Below, in pieces: positions 53,869 through 63,500 of a DNA stretch of 64,000 nucleotides. Under the pieces are notes generated by a model that made no database searches, was not told the origin of the DNA, and worked only from the letters and a program-made list of their open reading frames with translations. The DNA comes from Flavobacterium acetivorans. GTDB lineage: Bacteria; Bacteroidota; Bacteroidia; Flavobacteriales; Flavobacteriaceae. A program made the position numbers and the translations under genes. The number at the start of each line of letters is the position of its first letter. Position 1 is the first letter of the stretch. The stretch is from assembly GCF_020911885.1 (NCBI RefSeq), contig NZ_CP087132.1, positions 3,224,001 to 3,288,000 of the forward strand. Reading direction: 5' to 3'.

Positions 53869-55029
53869 TTATAATTTAATCGCTTCTTGAACACTGATTT
53901 TTAATCCATCTTTAAAGGCTATCAAATAGGCCGATGCATAGCCTTTGGATTTTGCAATCTCTAAATTGCGCTTGGCTTCCCCATAGTCTGAAGTAGTTCC
54001 ATATACATATTTATAAAAATCACCACTTTCTGTCATGCATGAAACATCTGATAATCCTTTAAAATTTGCAGGTTTTAATTCAATCTTTCTTTTTCCGGCT
54101 GCTAGTTGAACTTTAAAGACCACCTCAGAGCTTGATGCCTTAGTAACTTCTTTCCCAATTATTTTGTTTTTAGCAACAGACTCTCCTTTTTTAAGAATAA
54201 CAGAATCCTTAGATTCATTCCCACTATTTTTTTTAGGTGTGGTAGTATTTGATTGGGAACCAAAATACTCATTTTTATAACTAATGATAGCCTCTGCGAT
54301 AGCTTCGGCCATTTTTTCCTGACCAAATTCGGAATTCAAATAAAGTCCCTCATTTTTATTGGATAAAAAACCCAATTCGATTAGCACACTAGGCATATAA
54401 GAAGCGTCTAAGACCCATAAAGGTATTTGCTTAATCCCTCTTGATTTTCGATGTAATTTGTTGGAGAAATTATGTTCTATTTTTGAAGCTAAACGAATAC
54501 TTCTTTCTAAATATTCTTCTTGCATAATTTTTAGCCCTATCAAAGTTTCAGGCTTATTGGGATCGAAACCTTTATACGTTTCTTTATAATCTTTTTCCAA
54601 TAAAATAACCGAGTTTTCTCTTTTGGCAATCTCAAAGTTGGTGTTGCTGCGCGCTAAACCCATCACATACGTTTCGGTACCATAAGGAACGGGGTTACTA
54701 ACCGAATTGCAATGTATAGATACAAATAAATCAGCACCAATATCATTCCCTGCTTTAGGTCTTTCTGCTAAGCTTATAAAAACATCTTTTTTTCTGGTAT
54801 AAACCACTTTGATTTGGGTATCCTTTTCAAGATAACGTTCTACTTTTAAGGTTGTTTTTAGCGCTATTTCTTTCTCAACGAAACCGTGATAAGAATTCCC
54901 GGGATCTTTTCCTCCATGACCCGCATCTAGAACAACAACAAATTTGGTATTGGATTGAGAAAAAACATTTAAAGAAAAAAGCAACAATATAGCTGCTAAT
55001 GCTGTTTTAACTCCTGTACGTATTTTCAA
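53869..55029 (-). CDS. N-acetylmuramoyl-L-alanine amidase with SPOR-like C-terminus (copy 1)
   Basis: 386 residues. A signal peptide (GVKTALAAILLLFSLNVFSQ) is followed by an Amidase_3 domain at about residues 30-240, with VVLDAGHGGKDPG and zinc-ligand histidine and glutamate motifs (EKEIAL, FVSIHCNS), and VLIELGFLSN. The last 80 residues (FKVQLAAGKRKI to DGLKISVQEAIKL) resemble a SPOR domain that binds denuded glycan at division sites. It cleaves peptide stems from peptidoglycan. The start is TTG at 55029; an in-frame TAA lies 18 bases upstream with no ATG between. It is a paralogue of the next amidase, and both precede the MCE gene. Confidence 0.95.
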   Translation of the reverse strand: MKIRTGVKTALAAILLLFSLNVFSQSNTKFVVVLDAGHGGKDPGNSYHGFVEKEIALKTTLKVERYLEKDTQIKVVYTRKKDVFISLAERPKAGNDIGADLFVSIHCNSVSNPVPYGTETYVMGLARSNTNFEIAKRENSVILLEKDYKETYKGFDPNKPETLIGLKIMQEEYLERSIRLASKIEHNFSNKLHRKSRGIKQIPLWVLDASYMPSVLIELGFLSNKNEGLYLNSEFGQEKMAEAIAEAIISYKNEYFGSQSNTTTPKKNSGNESKDSVILKKGESVAKNKIIGKEVTKASSSEVVFKVQLAAGKRKIELKPANFKGLSDVSCMTESGDFYKYVYGTTSDYGEAKRNLEIAKSKGYASAYLIAFKDGLKISVQEAIKL

Positions 55030-55078
55030 AATTTTAGTTTTTTTATTACAAATTTAATATAAACATTTAACTTTTATA

Positions 55079-56248
55079 TTAATTCTTAATCGCTTCTTGA
55101 ATGCTGATTTTATCCCCATTTTTAAAAGCCACTAAAAAAGCTGAATTATATCCTTTAGCCTTTGCTTCTTCTAAAAGTTTTTTAGACTCATTATAATCCT
55201 GGGTTTCACCATACATGTATTTATACATTTTATCATCATACTGCATTGTTACATTCTTGAGACCATTAAAATTTCGAGGCAATAAATCCATTTTTCTGGA
55301 GCTTACTGAAATTTGCACTTTAAAAAGAGTATTAGAATCAGCTGCCTTTCCTGATGTTTTTTTATCTTCAATCCCCACTTGAGTGTTTTTGGTTTTAACA
55401 AAGGTAGCACTGTCTTTGACAGCAGTTCCATTCACTTTCTGAGATGGTTTGACTTCAAGAAAATCAATCATTTCGTTACCAAAGAACTCATTTTTATAAC
55501 TCACAATCGCTTCGGCTATGGCTTCGGCAATTTCATTTTGTCCGCTTTCAGAATCTAATAAATTTCCTTCGGCATAATTAGATATGAAACCTGTTTCCAC
55601 CAAAACCCTTGGCATATATGCTTTATGGAGCACCATAAAAGGAGCTTGTTTGACACCACCTTGTCTCAATTTTTTACCCAATCGACCAAAACCTTCCTCA
55701 ATTTTACTTGCCAAAGAAATACTGTAATCTAAATATTCTTCTTGCATTAAAGTCATCCCAATCATCGTTTCTGGAGAGTTTGGATCAAAACCTTCATATT
55801 TTGTTTTATAGTCTTTCTCCAATGTAATCACAGAGTTCTCTTTTTTGGCAGCCTCTAAATTGGAAGCAATCTTATTCATCCCCATTACATAAGTTTCAGT
55901 TCCATCGGCGGCAGTATTTTTATTGGCGTTGCAATGAATCGAAACAAAAATATTGGCATCGGCTCTGTTGGCAATATTGGCTCTTTCGATCAAATCAATA
56001 AAAACGTCCGTTTTTCTGGTATAAATTACATGAAAATTAGGTTTTTCTTCTAATATTTTCCCTACTTTTAACACAATAGCTAAAGCAATATTTTTTTCGA
56101 TATGACCATTATAAACCGCACCAAAATCATGAGCTCCATGACCGGCATCTAAGGCAACTTTAAAAATATGGGATTGACTGTAGGAATTATAAGAGCCTAT
56201 AATTATCAGAAAAATAAACAGTCCTTTAATTTTATGTAATAAACGCAT
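55079..56248 (-). CDS. N-acetylmuramoyl-L-alanine amidase with SPOR-like C-terminus (copy 2)
   Basis: 389 residues from the ATG at 56248; the codon before it is a TTG in the same frame, and either could serve. It has a signal peptide (LLHKIKGLFIFLIIIGSYNSYSQ), the Amidase_3 domain with VALDAGHGAHDFGAVYNGHIEKNIAL, FVSIHCNANKN and VLVETGFISN, and a C-terminal SPOR-like region (FKVQISVSSRKM to KISIQEAIKN). It is about 390 residues, like its downstream neighbour, and looks like a local duplicate. It is the first gene of the envelope run and faces the LptD-like gene across a short intergenic stretch. Confidence 0.95.
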   Translation of the reverse strand: MRLLHKIKGLFIFLIIIGSYNSYSQSHIFKVALDAGHGAHDFGAVYNGHIEKNIALAIVLKVGKILEEKPNFHVIYTRKTDVFIDLIERANIANRADANIFVSIHCNANKNTAADGTETYVMGMNKIASNLEAAKKENSVITLEKDYKTKYEGFDPNSPETMIGMTLMQEEYLDYSISLASKIEEGFGRLGKKLRQGGVKQAPFMVLHKAYMPRVLVETGFISNYAEGNLLDSESGQNEIAEAIAEAIVSYKNEFFGNEMIDFLEVKPSQKVNGTAVKDSATFVKTKNTQVGIEDKKTSGKAADSNTLFKVQISVSSRKMDLLPRNFNGLKNVTMQYDDKMYKYMYGETQDYNESKKLLEEAKAKGYNSAFLVAFKNGDKISIQEAIKN

Positions 56249-56321
56249 CAAAAAATAAATTTAATTAAAACACTATGGCTATATATCTTCTATTTGATTA
56301 TTTTTGACAAAAAATAATCTG

Positions 56322-56329
56322 TAAGTTTG
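56322..56329 (+). promoter_or_regulatory. possible Bacteroidota -7 promoter box for the lptD-like gene
   Basis: TAAGTTTG is an exact TAnnTTTG match. It overlaps the TTG at 56327, the upstream-most start codon of the gene. If the box is real, translation would have to start further in, for example at the TTG at 56378. A TTG 15 bases upstream of the box is closer than the usual -33 spacing. Confidence 0.35.
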
Positions 56330-59077
56330 ACACTTCAAAAAACAAGCCATAATTTTACAAAAATAGCATTTAAACCTTTGCAGACAAACTTATTTAATAT
56401 CGTTTTGATATCCTTTTTCCTCACGATTGGATACGGTAAGACCTACGCACAAGATATCTCAAAAAAAAAGGCAGCAATTTCTGCTAAAAAACAAGTAAAC
56501 ACTCCTAATCTAGAAGTGACAACCGCTAACAAAACTATAGTAGAACAAAAAAAACAAGTCGATACTATCGTAAAAAAAGACAGCCTCAAGCCCAAAAAAG
56601 CTTTTCTTGACGGAAAGGTGAAATACAAAGCGAATCAATTTGTAAAAATTGACCAAAAGAAAAAACTGATTACCTTATACGACAAAGCCGAACTCTACTA
56701 CCAGGACGTTGAACTAAAGTCGGGGATAATTGTCATGGATTATGAAAAAAATGAAGTCTATGCCGGCCGAATTAAAGACTCTACAGGCAACTACACCCAA
56801 TATCCCAATTTCAAACAAGGTGCTAACGAAGTAGAACCCGATTCTATTCGGTTTAATTTTAAAACAAAAAAAGCCATAATTTGGAATTCCAGATCAGATC
56901 AAGGAGAGTTTAAAGTAAAAGCAGCAATTACTAAAAAAGAAAATGATTCCGTTTACTTTTTAAAAGGAGCACGTTTTACAACCTCAAAAGATGTTGACAA
57001 TCCTGAATATTATTTTCAAACCAGCAAGGTAAAATTCATTCCCGGCAAAAAAGTAATAACCGGCTTAACCAACATGGTCATTGCTAATGTACCAACCCCT
57101 ATTGCTCTGCCCTTTGCCTATTTCCCAATGAGTAAAGAAACCAGTGTTTCCGGACTTATTTTACCTAGTTATAACGATTCAAACGATCGCGGTTTTTCCT
57201 TGCAAAATGGTGGTTATTATTTTGCCCTAAATGAACATTATGATTTGACCGTTTTAGGAGACTACTATACTAATGGTAGTTATGGTATGCGATTTGAGTC
57301 TTCTTATGCCAAAAGATACAAATTTCGTGGAAATGTCAATATCAGGTTTGAAAATTTAATCACTAGCGAAAGAGGCTATCCCGATTATTCAAAACAACGC
57401 ATTTACAACATTCAATGGTCGCATTCCAGAGATGCAAAAGCCAATCCAAATTCAAGTTTCTCTGCTTCGGTGAATCTTGGAAGTAGTAAATATTTTAAGC
57501 AATCGATAAATCTGGCCAATGTTGGTTCTAATCTAAACAATACCTTAAGTTCGTCTGTATCTTATTCTAAAACGTTCAATTCTGTTCCACAAGTCAGAAT
57601 GTCCTTATCGGCAACACATTCCCAAAACACCCAATCGGAAGCAATCAACATGACCTTACCTACACTACAACTTAGTGTGGACCGCATCTATCCTTTTGTT
57701 GGAAAAGATGCCGTTAAAAAAGGTTTTTTCAAAAACATCAATTTACAATACAATTTGAACGGAAGAAACAGTATCACCACAACGGATTCTCTTTTCTTCA
57801 AACCTCAGATGTTTAGAGATGCTAAAGTAGGAGTACAACACAGTATTCCGTTGAGTACCAATTTCAAATTGTTCAAATACTTCAGTGCCTCCACCTCTTT
57901 AAATTATGAGGAAATCTGGTACGCCAAAACCATAGAAAGAAACTACGACATAGATCAAAGCAAGGTAGTCGATAAAGTAGTAAGCGGTTTTGACGCTTTT
58001 AGAACCTACTCTTTTTCATCTAGTATAGGAACTACTATTTATGGAACTTTCAACTTTGGAGAAGACAAAAAAATAAAATCTATCCGACACGTCATGCGTC
58101 CCTCTGCTTCTTATGGCTATACTCCAAGTTTTGAAAAATACTACGACACCTATGCTGCCGATGCTACTGGAACCATGACAAAACAGTATTCCCGTTTTGA
58201 AGGGGGGATTTTTGGCGCTCCCGGTTTAAACCGCTCTAATAATGTAGGTTTTAGTTTGAGTAACACTTTTGAAGCTAAAGTAACCGATAAGGATAGCACC
58301 AAAGTGGAACCCAAAAAAATCATGTTACTGAATAACTTAAACTTTTCTACAAGTTATAATCTGGACGCTGACGGTAAGACTTCGCTTGCTTGGTCTCCAG
58401 TTCGAGTTAGTGGAGGAACGCAATTATTTCAGAACAAAATGAATGTCAATTTTGGAGCTACCTTAGATCCCTATGCGATTGACAATTCCGGTAACCGAAT
58501 GAATCTATACAACATCAATAACGGCGGAAGTCTATTTAGAATGACTAGTGCCAATATGACCTTAAATTATTCTCTTTCGAGCAAAGAAAAAGAGAAAGAC
58601 AAAAAAGATAAGGACAATCAGACTCAAAGAAACGGAGGCCGTGAAGATGATCTTTTTGGAAGCAATACCGTTCTAAATGACAGAAAAAGCCAATTTGACG
58701 GAGAAGAAGAAGAAGGTGAAGATCAAATTTCGGAATTTTTCAGATCTAAATTGCCTTGGGACATGACATTTGCCTATTCCTTGACTTATGGAAATAACAA
58801 TAGGGAGAAAAAAATCATCGGGAATTCGATTATGATTTCTGCCAATGCAGATTTAACACCTAAATGGAAAGCCGGAATATCAACAGGTTATGACTTTGTA
58901 CAAAACGGCGTTACCTTTACTCAGTTGCGTTTTGAGAGAGATTTATTGAGTTGGAGAATGGATTTCAATTGGACTCCATTTGGCGATAATGCCAACTGGG
59001 GTTTCTTCATTGGAATAAAATCTGGGGTGTTGAGCGACATAAAATGGGATAAAAGAAGCAGAAATGTAGGTCGATAA
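56327..59077 (+). CDS. lptD: LptD-like outer-membrane LPS assembly protein
   Basis: 916 residues at most. It has an N-terminal signal (TNLFNIVLISFFLTIGYGKTYAQ), a Lys-rich linker, an OstA/LptA-like beta-jellyroll (about residues 85-270, with KYKANQFVKIDQKKKLITLYDKAELYYQDVELKSG and FAYFPMSKETSVSG), and a C-terminal large beta barrel with many aromatic strand ends. It should insert lipopolysaccharide into the outer leaflet. An in-frame TAA stop 12 bases upstream and no ATG before residue 137 force a non-ATG start; TTG at 56327 or 56378 are the candidates, the latter giving a textbook signal peptide. It is followed by ridA after 73 bases. Confidence 0.9.
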   Translation: MTLQKTSHNFTKIAFKPLQTNLFNIVLISFFLTIGYGKTYAQDISKKKAAISAKKQVNTPNLEVTTANKTIVEQKKQVDTIVKKDSLKPKKAFLDGKVKYKANQFVKIDQKKKLITLYDKAELYYQDVELKSGIIVMDYEKNEVYAGRIKDSTGNYTQYPNFKQGANEVEPDSIRFNFKTKKAIIWNSRSDQGEFKVKAAITKKENDSVYFLKGARFTTSKDVDNPEYYFQTSKVKFIPGKKVITGLTNMVIANVPTPIALPFAYFPMSKETSVSGLILPSYNDSNDRGFSLQNGGYYFALNEHYDLTVLGDYYTNGSYGMRFESSYAKRYKFRGNVNIRFENLITSERGYPDYSKQRIYNIQWSHSRDAKANPNSSFSASVNLGSSKYFKQSINLANVGSNLNNTLSSSVSYSKTFNSVPQVRMSLSATHSQNTQSEAINMTLPTLQLSVDRIYPFVGKDAVKKGFFKNINLQYNLNGRNSITTTDSLFFKPQMFRDAKVGVQHSIPLSTNFKLFKYFSASTSLNYEEIWYAKTIERNYDIDQSKVVDKVVSGFDAFRTYSFSSSIGTTIYGTFNFGEDKKIKSIRHVMRPSASYGYTPSFEKYYDTYAADATGTMTKQYSRFEGGIFGAPGLNRSNNVGFSLSNTFEAKVTDKDSTKVEPKKIMLLNNLNFSTSYNLDADGKTSLAWSPVRVSGGTQLFQNKMNVNFGATLDPYAIDNSGNRMNLYNINNGGSLFRMTSANMTLNYSLSSKEKEKDKKDKDNQTQRNGGREDDLFGSNTVLNDRKSQFDGEEEEGEDQISEFFRSKLPWDMTFAYSLTYGNNNREKKIIGNSIMISANADLTPKWKAGISTGYDFVQNGVTFTQLRFERDLLSWRMDFNWTPFGDNANWGFFIGIKSGVLSDIKWDKRSRNVGR

Positions 59078-59150
59078 CTTTCTGCTGATTATTTGAGCTA
59101 AATAGAACCTAAAAAGAGATTCACATACTATAAACCATCATATATTTATC

Positions 59151-59531
59151 ATGAAAAAAATAATTTTTACTGAGAAAGCCCCTGCTCCAATTGGTCCATA
59201 CAACCAAGCCGTACTTAAAGGAAACACCCTTTATACCTCAGGGCAGATTGCTATTAATCCGGCAACTGGTGAACTGAATGTAGCCAATATAGAAGCCGAA
59301 ACTGCGCAAGTAATGGAAAACATGAAAGCTGTTCTGGATGCTGCAGGAATGAGCTTTGAAAACGTGGTAAAAACTACTATATTCATTATGGACATGAATG
59401 ATTTTGCAAGTATCAACACGGTTTATGGTTCTTATTTTAACGAAACAACCGCTCCGGCCCGTGAAACCGTTCAAGTGGCTGGCCTACCAAAAAATGTCAA
59501 CGTAGAGATCTCTATGATTGCTATTCTATAA
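59151..59531 (+). CDS. ridA: RidA family reactive-intermediate deaminase
   Basis: 126 residues, typical for RidA. Seen are the N-terminal PIGPYNQAV, the LYTSGQIAINPATGEL block, and the C-terminal ETTAPARETVQVAGLPKNVNVEISMIAIL with the conserved arginine (R in PARE) and the glutamate near the end that bind the substrate carboxylate. It hydrolyses 2-aminoacrylate and related enamines that form from PLP enzymes such as serine dehydratases. The sdaA-like gene in this window could generate such products, but the genes are far apart. It is followed by a terminator and lies 73 bases after lptD. Confidence 0.96.
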   Translation: MKKIIFTEKAPAPIGPYNQAVLKGNTLYTSGQIAINPATGELNVANIEAETAQVMENMKAVLDAAGMSFENVVKTTIFIMDMNDFASINTVYGSYFNETTAPARETVQVAGLPKNVNVEISMIAIL

Positions 59532-59565
59532 TACTGCTAGCAAACTTGATAAATACAATCTTAAG

Positions 59566-59601
59566 AAAATGTCCCAGCTAAAACGGGACATTTTTTTTTT
59601 T
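59566..59601 (+). terminator. intrinsic terminator after ridA
   Basis: AAAATGTCCC (59566-59575) pairs with GGGACATTTT (59585-59594) and is followed by a long T-run. Confidence 0.92.
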
Positions 59602-59623
59602 GCCTAAATAACTCTTTAAAACA

Positions 59624-59656
59624 AAAAAAACCGTTTCTGTAGATGAAACGGTTTTG
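59624..59656 (-). terminator. intrinsic terminator after mgsA (minus strand)
   Basis: AAAACCGTTT and AAACGGTTTT form a 10-bp stem. The A-run on its left reads as a T-run on the minus strand, just beyond the mgsA stop. Confidence 0.88.
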
Positions 59657-59680
59657 TAGTTTTATAAAAATATAATTATA

Positions 59681-60055
59681 CTATAATTTCGATAGTATTG
59701 CGTTCAATACCAACTGAGCAGTAGCTTCATTAGTCGCTATGGGCACATTGTGAACATCACACACCCGAAGCAACATATTGATATCTACTTCATGGGCATG
59801 ACTTGCCAGTGGATCTTTGAAAAACAAAACTAATTTGGTTTTCCCTTCGGCGACTCTTGCTGCTATTTGAGCATCTCCACCCATGGGCCCAGAAAGCATT
59901 TTTTTTACTTTAAAACCTGCTTTTTCGGCTTTGCTGCCCGTTGTTCCGGTGGCTATTAGTTTAATCTTTATATTTTGTAATAGTTCATTGTTTTTATTTA
60001 AAAACTGAACCATATCCACTTTTTTGCCATCATGCGCAATAATTGCAATTTCCAT
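59681..60055 (-). CDS. mgsA: methylglyoxal synthase
   Basis: 124 residues, slightly short but with the full family signature: IAIIAHDGKKVDMVQF at the start, LIATGTTGSKAEKAGFKVKKMLSGPMGGDAQIAARVAEGK with the catalytic aspartate in GGDAQI, FFKDPLASHAHEVDINMLLRVCDVHNVPIATN and AQLVL. It turns dihydroxyacetone phosphate into methylglyoxal and phosphate, a bypass of lower glycolysis that recovers phosphate. It sits directly after the sugar kinase gene (9 bases) and near GAPDH and PFK, a sensible grouping, because it consumes the triose phosphate made by this pathway. No glyoxalase gene is in the window. Confidence 0.96.
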   Translation of the reverse strand: MEIAIIAHDGKKVDMVQFLNKNNELLQNIKIKLIATGTTGSKAEKAGFKVKKMLSGPMGGDAQIAARVAEGKTKLVLFFKDPLASHAHEVDINMLLRVCDVHNVPIATNEATAQLVLNAILSKL

Positions 60056-60064
60056 CTTTAATCT

Positions 60065-60916
60065 CTATTTATTAGCAATATGGTAAGCAATCAAACCATC
60101 TATAGGCCTTCTTAACACATTCCCTAGTTGCAACTCATATTTATCAAATGTTTGTTGCAATTCGTCTTTTAAATAAAAAGCAATAGAACCCACAAAATGC
60201 ACGGGAACTTCTTTGCAATTATCAAATTGTCGGATATAATTTTTTACGAAAGATTTCATTCCTTTAAGAATAATTTTCTTGCAGAATTCAGAATCTTTAT
60301 GTTGAATTAAAAACTTAGCAAAAGTTGCCAAATAAGCATTTGGATTAGGCTCTTTGTACAATTTATTCTTAATAAAATCAGGATCTAAATCGTACTCTTT
60401 TTCAAACTGCAGTGCCAATTCTTTTGGCATTTTATTAAAATAATATTTTCTTATCAGTTCTTTTCCAAAAACATTGCCGCTACAATCATCCATAACGATA
60501 TAACCTAAAGATTGTACTTTTTGATGCAATTCTTTTCCGTCAAAATAACTACAGTTAGAACCCGTTCCTAAAATACTCACAATTGCTTCTTGTCCTTTAG
60601 GAGTTGTTGCATATACCGCTGCATAGGTATCTTCTTCTACAGATATAATTGCATTAGGGAAATAAGCTTGAAAAACTTGCGATAGCGCAATTTTCATTCT
60701 ATCCGTTCCGCAACCTGCGCCATAAAAAAATAAATGAGAAGCCTCATTTTTATTTTGCAAAATATCAAAACGATCATTCAATCGCTTAACAATTTCGCTA
60801 CTATCAAGAGTTTCCGGATTCAACCCTAATGTTTGGGTGGTAAACAATACTTTCCCCTCATCATCTATTGCAATCCAATCAGCTTTGGTTGAACCACTAT
60901 CAACTATTAATCTCAT
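60065..60916 (-). CDS. BadF/BadG-family N-acetylglucosamine-kinase-like ATPase
   Basis: 283 residues, the ASKHA ATPase fold. It has phosphate-1 VDSGSTKADWIAIDDEGK, phosphate-2 VSILGTGSNCSYFDGKEL, and a C-terminal HFVGSIAFYLKD adenosine-like motif. In Flavobacteriales this protein is usually annotated as an N-acetylglucosamine kinase, which is plausible from its resemblance to eukaryotic-type NAGK, but the sugar has not been shown. It lies in the same minus-strand unit as mgsA (9 bases apart), with gapA upstream across a terminator. Confidence 0.86.
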   Translation of the reverse strand: MRLIVDSGSTKADWIAIDDEGKVLFTTQTLGLNPETLDSSEIVKRLNDRFDILQNKNEASHLFFYGAGCGTDRMKIALSQVFQAYFPNAIISVEEDTYAAVYATTPKGQEAIVSILGTGSNCSYFDGKELHQKVQSLGYIVMDDCSGNVFGKELIRKYYFNKMPKELALQFEKEYDLDPDFIKNKLYKEPNPNAYLATFAKFLIQHKDSEFCKKIILKGMKSFVKNYIRQFDNCKEVPVHFVGSIAFYLKDELQQTFDKYELQLGNVLRRPIDGLIAYHIANK

Positions 60917-60982
60917 TTTTTTGGTTTTTAGGTTTCGTTTTTTCTATTCTAAATAATTTATAGTCAGAATAGTAAAAAATAA

Positions 60983-61013
60983 AATCCCGTTAAACATCAA
61001 AGATAACGGGATT
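60983..61013 (-). terminator. intrinsic terminator after gapA
   Basis: AATCCCGTTA (60983-60992) and TAACGGGATT (61004-61013) form a 10-bp stem. A-rich sequence to the left gives the T-run on the minus strand. Confidence 0.85.
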
Positions 61014-61029
61014 CTGTAAATATAGATAA

Positions 61030-62040
<1,011 letters not shown>

Positions 62041-62116
62041 TTAATTTTTGTTTATTTTCCTTTTCTATTTAACTTATTTAAAGTCTAATTTCCTCACAAT
62101 AAACTTCAATATTTTC

Positions 62117-63103
62117 TTATGTTGACATGATATCCGAAACTCTCAATAGTTCCCTGTCAATCTCTGATTTGCCTTTAATGGCTTGCTCCAATGGAGTCAG
62201 ATTTACTTTGTCATTTTGTAAACCCACCATATAATTTGATTTTCCTTCCAATAAAGATTCGACTGCTTTTACGCCCAATCTACTGGCCAAAACCCTGTCA
62301 AAACAAGAAGGTGAACCACCGCGTTGCATATGACCTAAAACCGATACTCTCACATCGTATTCCGGTAAATTAGCTTCTACGTAATCTTTTAATTCAAATA
62401 CGTTTTTACCTATTTTGTCTCCTTCGGCAATTACAACAATACTGGATGATTTTCCAGATGCTTTACTTTTTTGTAAAGATTCCAACAATCTGTCCAATCC
62501 TAAATTTTCCTCTGGTATAAGAATTTCCTCTGCTCCTGCTCCAATACCGGCATTTAGAGCAATGTGACCTGCATCTCTTCCCATAACTTCCACAAAAAAT
62601 AGTCGGTTATGTGAACTTGCCGTATCTCTAATTTTATCGATTACATCAACCACTGTATTTAACGCCGTATCATAACCAAGAGTATGACTTGTACCGTAGA
62701 TATCATTGTCAATTGTTCCTGGAATTCCCATTATTGGAAAATCAAATTCAGAGTTAAAAAGCAGTCCTCCGGTAAATGTTCCGTCTCCGCCAATAACTAC
62801 TAAGGCATCAATTCCTGCTTTAAGAAGATTCTCATGTGCTTTTATTCTGCCTTCTGAAGTTTTAAAATCAAGAGAACGTGCTGATTTAAGAACAGTTCCT
62901 CCTTTATTAACAATATTATTAACGCTACGAGGTCCCATTTCCTTGAAGTCTCCTTCAATCATACCTTGATAACCTCTATAAATTCCGATGCATTCTATAT
63001 TATGATAAGCGCAAGTTCGAACAACTGATCGAATAGCAGCATTCATCCCAGGAGAATCTCCTCCGGATGTCAGAACACCTATTTTTTTTATTGTTTTTTG
63101 CAT
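62117..63103 (-). CDS. pfkA: 6-phosphofructokinase, ATP-dependent
   Basis: 328 residues, usual bacterial length. Motifs are IGVLTSGGDSPGMNAAIRSVVR at the N-terminus, GIYRGYQGMIEGD, the ATP-site VVIGGDGTFTGG, GIPGTIDNDIYGTSHTLGYDTALN with the catalytic aspartate, FVEVMGRDAGHIALNAGIG, and HMQRGGSPSCFDRVLASRLG. It phosphorylates fructose-6-phosphate. GGDGT with GDN(D)-type context indicates an ATP-dependent enzyme rather than a PPi-dependent one. It is the first gene of the small glycolysis block. A possible promoter box lies 28 bases upstream. Confidence 0.98.
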   Translation of the reverse strand: MQKTIKKIGVLTSGGDSPGMNAAIRSVVRTCAYHNIECIGIYRGYQGMIEGDFKEMGPRSVNNIVNKGGTVLKSARSLDFKTSEGRIKAHENLLKAGIDALVVIGGDGTFTGGLLFNSEFDFPIMGIPGTIDNDIYGTSHTLGYDTALNTVVDVIDKIRDTASSHNRLFFVEVMGRDAGHIALNAGIGAGAEEILIPEENLGLDRLLESLQKSKASGKSSSIVVIAEGDKIGKNVFELKDYVEANLPEYDVRVSVLGHMQRGGSPSCFDRVLASRLGVKAVESLLEGKSNYMVGLQNDKVNLTPLEQAIKGKSEIDRELLRVSDIMST

Positions 63104-63130
63104 TATTTAAGTATTAAAGTGTAAAACTAG

Positions 63131-63138
63131 CAAACATA
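63131..63138 (-). promoter_or_regulatory. possible Bacteroidota -7 promoter box for pfkA
   Basis: Read on the minus strand, TATGTTTG matches TAnnTTTG, 28 bases upstream of the pfkA ATG. A TTG at the -33 position was not found. The rest of 63104-63500 is AT-rich with no hairpin, ORF or repeat that I can support. Confidence 0.4.
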
Positions 63139-63500
63139 ATACAGTTATGATGCTATGTTTTCAGTAAATTAATAAGCTATCTCAAATTCAAACGTTTTCG
63201 TTGATAAGTTTATTTCAAATTAAAAAAACGAACTAGGATTCAGTTGGTTAATTCCAAAAAAAGGGATGCCAAAACTGTCCACATTTTAGATCTTATAAAG
63301 TTAAAAACCCGCTTTTTGACTAGCAACAATAAACTATTTTGAAAAACGAATTACCAGGAATTACATAAAGAAAGAAAAACATTCAAAGTCACCACTTATA
63401 ATGATTTTAAAATAATTTGTAGCCCCAAAAAGACTAACTATTCAGGTCAATTAAAGTAAAATCCAGAAACCAAATTACATTAAAAAGAAGGAAACTAATA

